From the NCBI RefSeq assembly GCF_014204795.1, contig NZ_JACHMB010000001.1, forward strand, positions 682,001-746,000: a stretch of 64,000 nt of DNA, in the 5' to 3' direction. Shown piece by piece: positions 59,232 through 64,000 of this stretch. The notes beneath the pieces are model-generated. The model searched no databases and was not told the DNA's origin. It saw only the letters and a list, made by a program, of their open reading frames with translations. Position numbers and translations under genes: made by a program. Source of the DNA: Nonomuraea jabiensis (GTDB lineage Bacteria; Actinomycetota; Actinomycetes; Streptosporangiales; Streptosporangiaceae). Position 1 is the stretch's first letter. Each line of letters begins with the position of its first letter.

Positions 59232-60212
59232 ATGAGTCTCCTCGGCCGCGACCTGGCGATCGACCTCGGGAGCTCCCGCACGCGGATCTACGCCAGGGGC
59301 AAGGGCATCGTGCTCGACGAACCCTCCGCGGTGACGATCGACGGCCGTACCGGCAAGGTCATCGGGTACGGCGCCGACGCGACGGGCGAGGAGACGTGCT
59401 GGCCGGTCAGCGGCGGCCTGCCGGCCGACGGCGACCTCGCCCGGCGGCTGGTCAAGCACTTCCTGAGCAAGGTGCACCGGCGCCCGCTCGCCAGGCCACG
59501 CCTGGTCATGGCCCTGCCCGACGGCTCCACGCCGATCGAGCGGGCCACGCTGCGCGACGTGGCGTACGAGGCGGAGGCCAGGCAGATCCGGCTGATCCCG
59601 CACTCGCTCGCGGCGGCGCTCGGCGCGGGCCTGCCCGTCCGCGACTACGTGGGGGGCATGGTGATCGACATCGGGCGCGACTCCGCCAGGATCGCCGTGC
59701 TCTCCGGCGGGGAGGCCGTGACCACGACGGCGGTCCCGAGCGGTGGCCGGGCCGTGGACCGGGCCATCGCCCGCCTGGTCGAACACGAGCACGGCCGCAC
59801 GCTCGACGAACGCGAGGCGGAGGCGGCCAAACACCAGGCCGGCGCCGACGGTGACCCATCGCACCGCCACGTGACCGTACGCGCCCGGGACCCGGAGACC
59901 GGCCGCGAGCACGACGTGCGGCTGCCCGTGGAACGGATCCGCGAGGCGGCCGGTCCGGCGATCGAGTCCATCGTGTGGGCGGCGCGGGAGACCGTCGGGG
60001 GCTGCCCCGCCGAACTCACCGCCGACCTCGGGGAACGCGGCGCGGTGCTGGTGGGGGGCGGCGCGCTGCTCGCGGGGCTCGCGCAGCGGCTGCGGGAGTC
60101 CCTGCGCATGCCGGTACGGCGGGCGGAACGGCCGCTGGAGTGCGTGGCGCTCGGCCTCGGCACCTGCGTGGACGACCTGGGCCTGCGTGCCCGGCTCCGC
60201 CGGCGCCGTTGA
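59232..60212 (+). CDS. MreB/Mbl-like actin-fold protein
   Basis: 326 aa. Phosphate 1 loop AIDLGSSRTRIYARGKGI, LDEPSAVTIDGRTGKVIGYG, phosphate 2 MVIDIGRDSARIAVLSGG, and adenosine motif GAVLVGGGALLAGL. Shorter and more diverged than cell-shape MreB and not accompanied by mreCD; it resembles the second MreB-like protein (Mbl) of Streptomyces that supports spore walls. Confidence 0.87.
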   Translation: MSLLGRDLAIDLGSSRTRIYARGKGIVLDEPSAVTIDGRTGKVIGYGADATGEETCWPVSGGLPADGDLARRLVKHFLSKVHRRPLARPRLVMALPDGSTPIERATLRDVAYEAEARQIRLIPHSLAAALGAGLPVRDYVGGMVIDIGRDSARIAVLSGGEAVTTTAVPSGGRAVDRAIARLVEHEHGRTLDEREAEAAKHQAGADGDPSHRHVTVRARDPETGREHDVRLPVERIREAAGPAIESIVWAARETVGGCPAELTADLGERGAVLVGGGALLAGLAQRLRESLRMPVRRAERPLECVALGLGTCVDDLGLRARLRRRR

Positions 60213-60270
60213 TCATTCTGTTTTCGTTCTTTTGCGGGTGGCGCCGGACGATCTCGGATATGGTCCGATC

Positions 60271-60708
60271 GTGCACGCCTGCCGTCACGGCTTATCCGCG
60301 GTGCTCCTCTGCGTCGCGGCGATGACGGCCTGCACGGCTTCCGAGCCGCCCACTCTCGAAGACGCCGCCCGGCAGCTCGACTCCGACGGCGGCGCCCTGC
60401 TCACCTCCACCGGCCTCCGGCTGTCGACCGATTCGCCGGTGGACGACGACTCGTGCGTGCCGGGGCAGGTGCGGCGGTACTTCCGCGCCGAGAGCGACCT
60501 CGCCTCCGCCTCCGCGGGGCTGCTGGACCGGCTCCAGGCGATGGGGTACGACAAGGTGGTCGACGACCTGGACCTGCGGGACGGCGATCAGGACGTTTCC
60601 GTGCTGCGCAATCCCGAGACGCGGCTGACGTTCGAGCTGACCGTGCTCTCCGGCGACCGGCCCGGCGTCCGGGTCATCGGCAAGACCACCTGCTACGCCA
60701 CCGACTGA
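60271..60708 (+). CDS. Small lipoprotein
   Basis: 145 aa from GTG 60271. Signal peptide CRHGLSAVLLCVAAMTACTA with lipobox MTAC. The rest is a small acidic domain with two Cys. I do not recognise a family. It faces the convergent ABC permease. Confidence 0.68.
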   Translation: MHACRHGLSAVLLCVAAMTACTASEPPTLEDAARQLDSDGGALLTSTGLRLSTDSPVDDDSCVPGQVRRYFRAESDLASASAGLLDRLQAMGYDKVVDDLDLRDGDQDVSVLRNPETRLTFELTVLSGDRPGVRVIGKTTCYATD

Positions 60709-60722
60709 CGCCGCCGAGGGCG

Positions 60723-61946
60723 TCAGGGCGTGGACAGGGCCTCGGTCGGGGACAGGCGGGAGGCGCGGACGGCGGGGTAGAGGCCGGCGGCGGCGCCGAT
60801 GGCCAGGGTGGCGGCCAGACCGCCGACGGTGGCCCAGGCCGGGACCACGGAGGGCCAGCCGCTGTACAGCGCGTAGCCCATCGTGACGCCCGTCCCCAGG
60901 AGGATCCCCCCTCCCCCGCCCAAAGCCGACAGCAGCAGCGACTCCGCCAGGAACTGGGTGCGGACCTGCCCCCGGGTGGCCCCGAGCGAGCGGCGGAGGC
61001 CGATTTCGGCGCGGCGTTCCAGCACCGAGATGACCATCGTGTTGGCCACCCCCACCCCGCCCACGAGCAGGGCCACCGCGCCCACGCCCAGCAGGAGGTT
61101 GGCGAACGCCTGGCTGGTCGCCTGCTTGGCGGCCAGGGCGTCGGACGGGCGGGAGACGTCCACCTCGTTGGGCGCCTCCGGGTTGGCGGTGCCGGCCAGC
61201 ACCTGGCGTACGGCCTCCAGCTTGGACTCCTCCGAACGGGTGTAGAGCGTGGTCGGGTGCCCGTCGAAGCCCAGCCTGGACTCCGCCACCGGCCAGCCCA
61301 CCAGGACGGCGCTGTCCAGTTCGGTGGCGAGCGCCACCGGGTTCATGACCCCGACGACCGCGAAGCGGACGCCGCCGATCACCACCTGCGTGTCGGGCCC
61401 GACCGAGCCCACGCCGAGCCGCCGGGCGGCGGAGGAGCCGAGCACGGCGGCCGGGTAGCGTTCGGTGGCGGCGTTGAGCCAGGTCCCGCTCCGCAGCGTC
61501 GCGCCGACGGTGGCGGGCAGGTCGAGGCGGGCCGCGTACGTGGACATGCCGCCGGTCTGGGCCTCGGGGATCTCCTCCGACCGGTAGACCTTGGCGTCGC
61601 CCACCCGCCCGATCGACGAGACCGCCTGGACGGGGCCGATCCGTTCGATCATCGCCTCCGCGTCCTTCGGCATCTGCGCGGCCTCGCCCATGAGCGTGGT
61701 GCCGGACGAGACCGTGAGCAGGTTGGTGCCGAGCGCGGAGAGCGTACGGTCGAGCTCGGCGCCCGACGAGGACGACAGCCCGACCACGCTCACCATGGCC
61801 GCGATGCCGATGGCGATGCCGAGCGCCGACAGGAAGGCCCGCAGCGGTCGCGTGCGCAGGCCGACCGCCCCGACGCGCATCACGTCGCGGGGCCGCATCC
61901 TGGCCGGGGACAGCTTCGGCCGGGCCACCTCCGTGACGGTCATCAC
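60723..61946 (-). CDS. MacB-type ABC permease (FtsX domain)
   Basis: 407 aa. An N-terminal membrane segment, a large external MacB_PCD domain, then three segments with the FtsX signature [20 protein letters not shown] and [20 protein letters not shown]. Works with the ATPase just upstream (4-bp overlap) and the adaptor to move substrates outward by mechanotransmission. Confidence 0.93.
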   Translation of the reverse strand: MMTVTEVARPKLSPARMRPRDVMRVGAVGLRTRPLRAFLSALGIAIGIAAMVSVVGLSSSSGAELDRTLSALGTNLLTVSSGTTLMGEAAQMPKDAEAMIERIGPVQAVSSIGRVGDAKVYRSEEIPEAQTGGMSTYAARLDLPATVGATLRSGTWLNAATERYPAAVLGSSAARRLGVGSVGPDTQVVIGGVRFAVVGVMNPVALATELDSAVLVGWPVAESRLGFDGHPTTLYTRSEESKLEAVRQVLAGTANPEAPNEVDVSRPSDALAAKQATSQAFANLLLGVGAVALLVGGVGVANTMVISVLERRAEIGLRRSLGATRGQVRTQFLAESLLLSALGGGGGILLGTGVTMGYALYSGWPSVVPAWATVGGLAATLAIGAAAGLYPAVRASRLSPTEALSTP

Positions 61947-62638
61947 ACCGCCTCCAGCGGGACCCGCGCGGTGTCGGAGATGATCCGGCCGTCGCGCATC
62001 CGCACCTGCCTGGGCAGGCTGGCGGCGATCTCCCGGTCGTGCGTGATGATCACGATGGTGGTGCCGCTCGCGTTCAGCTCGTGCAGCAGCTCCATCACCC
62101 CCGTACCCGACACCGAGTCCAGGGCCCCGGTCGGTTCGTCGGCCAGGAGCAGCGGCGGGTCGCCCGCCACCGCCCTGGCGATGGCCACGCGCTGCCGCTC
62201 GCCGCCGGACAGCTCGTGCGGCTCGTGGTCCATCCGGTGGCCGAGCCCCACCCGTTCGAGCGCCCTGGCCGCGCGGCGGCGCCGCTCCGACCGGCTCAGG
62301 CCGGTGTAGACGAGGCCGTCGGCCACGTTGTCCAGCGCCGGGACCTTCGCGGCGAGGTGGAACGACTGGAACACGAACCCGATCGTGGTGGCCCGCAGCG
62401 CCGACAACTGGTTGTCGGAGAGCTTGGAGACGTCGTACCCGTCGATGTGGATGGTCCCGGACGTCGGGCGGTCGAGGGTGCCGACGACGTTGAGCATCGT
62501 CGACTTGCCCGAGCCGGACGGCCCGACGATGGCGACCAGCTCGCCGTGCTCGATGCGCAGCGACACCGACCGCAGCGCCGCCACCCCGCCCGGGTACGTC
62601 CTGGAGACGTCCGTCAGCGCGATCATGGGGTACGTCAT
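61943..62638 (-). CDS. MacB-type ABC transporter ATP-binding protein
   Basis: 231 aa. Walker [11 protein letters not shown]-loop near [17 protein letters not shown], signature [15 protein letters not shown], Walker [10 protein letters not shown] and the H-loop IITHD. LolD/MacB-type ATPase of the export complex. Overlaps the adaptor gene by 4 bp. Confidence 0.96.
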   Translation of the reverse strand: MTYPMIALTDVSRTYPGGVAALRSVSLRIEHGELVAIVGPSGSGKSTMLNVVGTLDRPTSGTIHIDGYDVSKLSDNQLSALRATTIGFVFQSFHLAAKVPALDNVADGLVYTGLSRSERRRRAARALERVGLGHRMDHEPHELSGGERQRVAIARAVAGDPPLLLADEPTGALDSVSGTGVMELLHELNASGTTIVIITHDREIAASLPRQVRMRDGRIISDTARVPLEAV

Positions 62639-63771
62639 GTCGGCATCCCCACGGTCATGCCCTCGGTGAGCCCGTCACCGCTGACCTCCACGCGTCCCCC
62701 GGCGAACAGCCCCGTCTCGACCTTGACGTAGCGGGACCGGCCGCCTTCGACGACCTCCAGGCCGTAGCCGCCCTCCTGCAACGCCACCAGCGCCGCGACC
62801 GGCACGGTCAGCACGTTCTTGCGCTGGGAGGCCGTGAACGTGACGTCCACCGCCGCCTTGTCCAGCCCCTTGGCGGACTTGGAGTCGCCGATCGAGACCA
62901 GTGCCTCGACCCGGGTCTCCGGTTCGGCGTTCTGGCCCTCGCCGGGCTTGACGACCGTGGCGACCTCGGTGACCTTGCCCCGTACGTCCTTGCCGTCCGG
63001 CAGCGTGACCTGGACCTTGGATCCCTTCTTGGCCATCCGCTGGTCCTCGGCCTCCAGCTCGACCGTGACCACCTTGGACGTGCCGGTATAAGTCAGGATT
63101 TTCTGCCCGGGGGCGGCCGGCTGGCCCTCCTCGGACTCCAGGCTCTCCACCCGTACCTTGCCGGGGGCGAAGACGACCCGGCCCAGCTCGACCACGCCCG
63201 TCTCGTCCAGGCCGCGGTCCTCCTGCCACTCCTTGACGGCCTCGGCGGTGTCGTAGGTGTACTCGTCGTCGACCGTGAAACCGTCGTAGCCGAGCTTCTT
63301 GAGGTTGCGCTCCAGGTTCTCGACGTCCTTGCCCTCCACGCCGATCTTGAGGTCGCGATAGGCGGGCGTGTCGCCGTACATGAGCATGACCGGCTGGTTG
63401 TCCAGCCGGTACAGCGACCGGCCGCGGGTGATCTGGGCGCCGCTGTCGGGCAGCCAGGTGATCGTGCCGGGCTTCCTGCTCATCGCCGTCGTCACGGGGC
63501 CGTAGCCGAGCTCGCCGTCGGCGTCCCTGGTGTCGTTCAGGGTCTGCCTGGTCACCGCGGTGGTGGCCGGGGGCAGGGCGGTGGCCGACCGGGTGGGGCC
63601 GGCGCCGCCCTTCAGCAGGCCGGCGCTGTTGATCGCCACGAACCCGCCGCCCGCGGCGACCAGCGCGATCAGGAGCCCGGCGACCACCTTGCCCCGGCCG
63701 CGCCGGCGGCGCGGCCGGGAGGGCGGGGAGCCGGGCTCCGCCTTCCCGTCGATGGTGGCCATCCCCATCAC
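62635..63771 (-). CDS. Membrane-fusion/adaptor protein with peptidoglycan-binding domain
   Basis: 378 aa. One N-terminal membrane segment ([20 protein letters not shown]), a PG_binding_1-like part ([40 protein letters not shown]) and HlyD-like barrel regions. Actinomycete version of the MacA adaptor. ATGA overlaps with its neighbours show tight coupling. Confidence 0.88.
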   Translation of the reverse strand: MMGMATIDGKAEPGSPPSRPRRRRGRGKVVAGLLIALVAAGGGFVAINSAGLLKGGAGPTRSATALPPATTAVTRQTLNDTRDADGELGYGPVTTAMSRKPGTITWLPDSGAQITRGRSLYRLDNQPVMLMYGDTPAYRDLKIGVEGKDVENLERNLKKLGYDGFTVDDEYTYDTAEAVKEWQEDRGLDETGVVELGRVVFAPGKVRVESLESEEGQPAAPGQKILTYTGTSKVVTVELEAEDQRMAKKGSKVQVTLPDGKDVRGKVTEVATVVKPGEGQNAEPETRVEALVSIGDSKSAKGLDKAAVDVTFTASQRKNVLTVPVAALVALQEGGYGLEVVEGGRSRYVKVETGLFAGGRVEVSGDGLTEGMTVGMPT

Positions 63772-64000
63772 ATGCCTCCCATGCCCGCCTCAGAGAGCTC
63801 CTTCTCGCACTTCTGCTGGGCGGACTTGAAATCGGGGTCCTGGCCGACCTCGGCGTTGATGCGCACCATGCCGCCCTCGGGGTCGGGGTAGGACTCGACG
63901 CCGTTGTCACGCATGCACTGGGCGACCTTGCGCAGCGCCTCGGCCCGCTGGGGGTCGACCTTGCCGCCCTCCCCGCCCATCTTCGGCGCGTACTGCTTGC
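63768..64000 (-). CDS. Secreted protein of the MacAB operon (5' end missing)
   Basis: Only the C-terminal 76 codons are in the window. It contains CMRDNGVESYPDPEGGMVRI and KSAQQKCEKELSEAG, a Cys-pair pattern found in lipoproteins next to actinomycete MacAB genes. The stop overlaps the adaptor ATG. The signal peptide lies outside the window. Confidence 0.7.
   Translation of the reverse strand, partial: KQYAPKMGGEGGKVDPQRAEALRKVAQCMRDNGVESYPDPEGGMVRINAEVGQDPDFKSAQQKCEKELSEAGMGGM

Overview
The window is high-GC DNA from an actinomycete. Gene style and content (MacAB-like and Ngc-type ABC systems without their own ATPase, DUF397/anti-sigma ATPase remnants, receptor Ser/Thr kinases with PT-rich linkers, a c-di-AMP riboswitch, DUF4032, DUF5302, an SPFH/GPP34 group) suggest Streptosporangiales, perhaps a Nonomuraea-like genus. 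That placement is inference; no rRNA is present.

Left part (about 1-13.7 kb): accessory DNA full of scars. A PadR regulator with a perfect operator borders an anti-sigma-type ATPase gene that has been cut in two by an IS605-type TnpB element; tnpB itself carries an in-frame TGA. Around it lie a DUF397 fragment, a histidine-kinase fragment, an IS701-type transposase remnant, an integrase-like N-terminus, a LacI C-terminus and a frameshifted DUF3037 gene. Intact genes between them include a TPR protein, a GlxA-type regulator divergent from an MFS exporter, a cupin, an HD-domain protein, an AlkD-like HEAT protein, a TetR-controlled NmrA/SnoaL pair with twin operators, a VOC protein and a PD-(D/E)XK Rpn-like protein.

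Middle part (13.8-38.9 kb): a membrane-anchored GH39-like hydrolase, an SDR/aminoglycoside-phosphotransferase-like pair, an overlapping acyltransferase/DegT pair, a MocR regulator divergent from a PPOX-fold protein, then a co-directional run of two receptor Ser/Thr kinases, a receptor pseudokinase and a DUF2510 membrane protein. Next come oligoribonuclease, tRNA-His(GTG) with a strong terminator, a lone LuxR HTH protein, NDH-2, lysine 6-aminotransferase, HdeD, an F420-type PPOX protein coupled to a TrhA/hemolysin III protein, a MecA_N-type PBP, a spermidine-synthase-fold protein, and an SPFH-RHH-GPP34 operon behind a 16-bp palindrome.

Right part (39-64 kb): MarR and NTF2-like genes, an LtrA gene joined to an NTF2 gene through a 44-bp tandem duplication that makes a 15-codon mini-ORF, a SOD-like lipoprotein, pterin dehydratase, an NgcEFG-like sugar ABC importer with a 17-bp operator, an ECF sigma/membrane-protein pair with a 24-bp duplication over its start, an HxlR/NAD(P)-binding divergon, DUF4032 and DUF885 genes, an aldolase-TetR-PfkB-aminotransferase catabolic island tied together by a shared promoter motif, an alpha/beta hydrolase behind a 25-bp palindrome, a secreted double-psi-barrel-like protein under a c-di-AMP riboswitch with an attenuator, DUF5302, a PadR/DHA2 efflux divergon with a canonical PadR box, an MreB-like protein, a lipoprotein, and a four-gene MacAB-type export operon that runs off the right edge.
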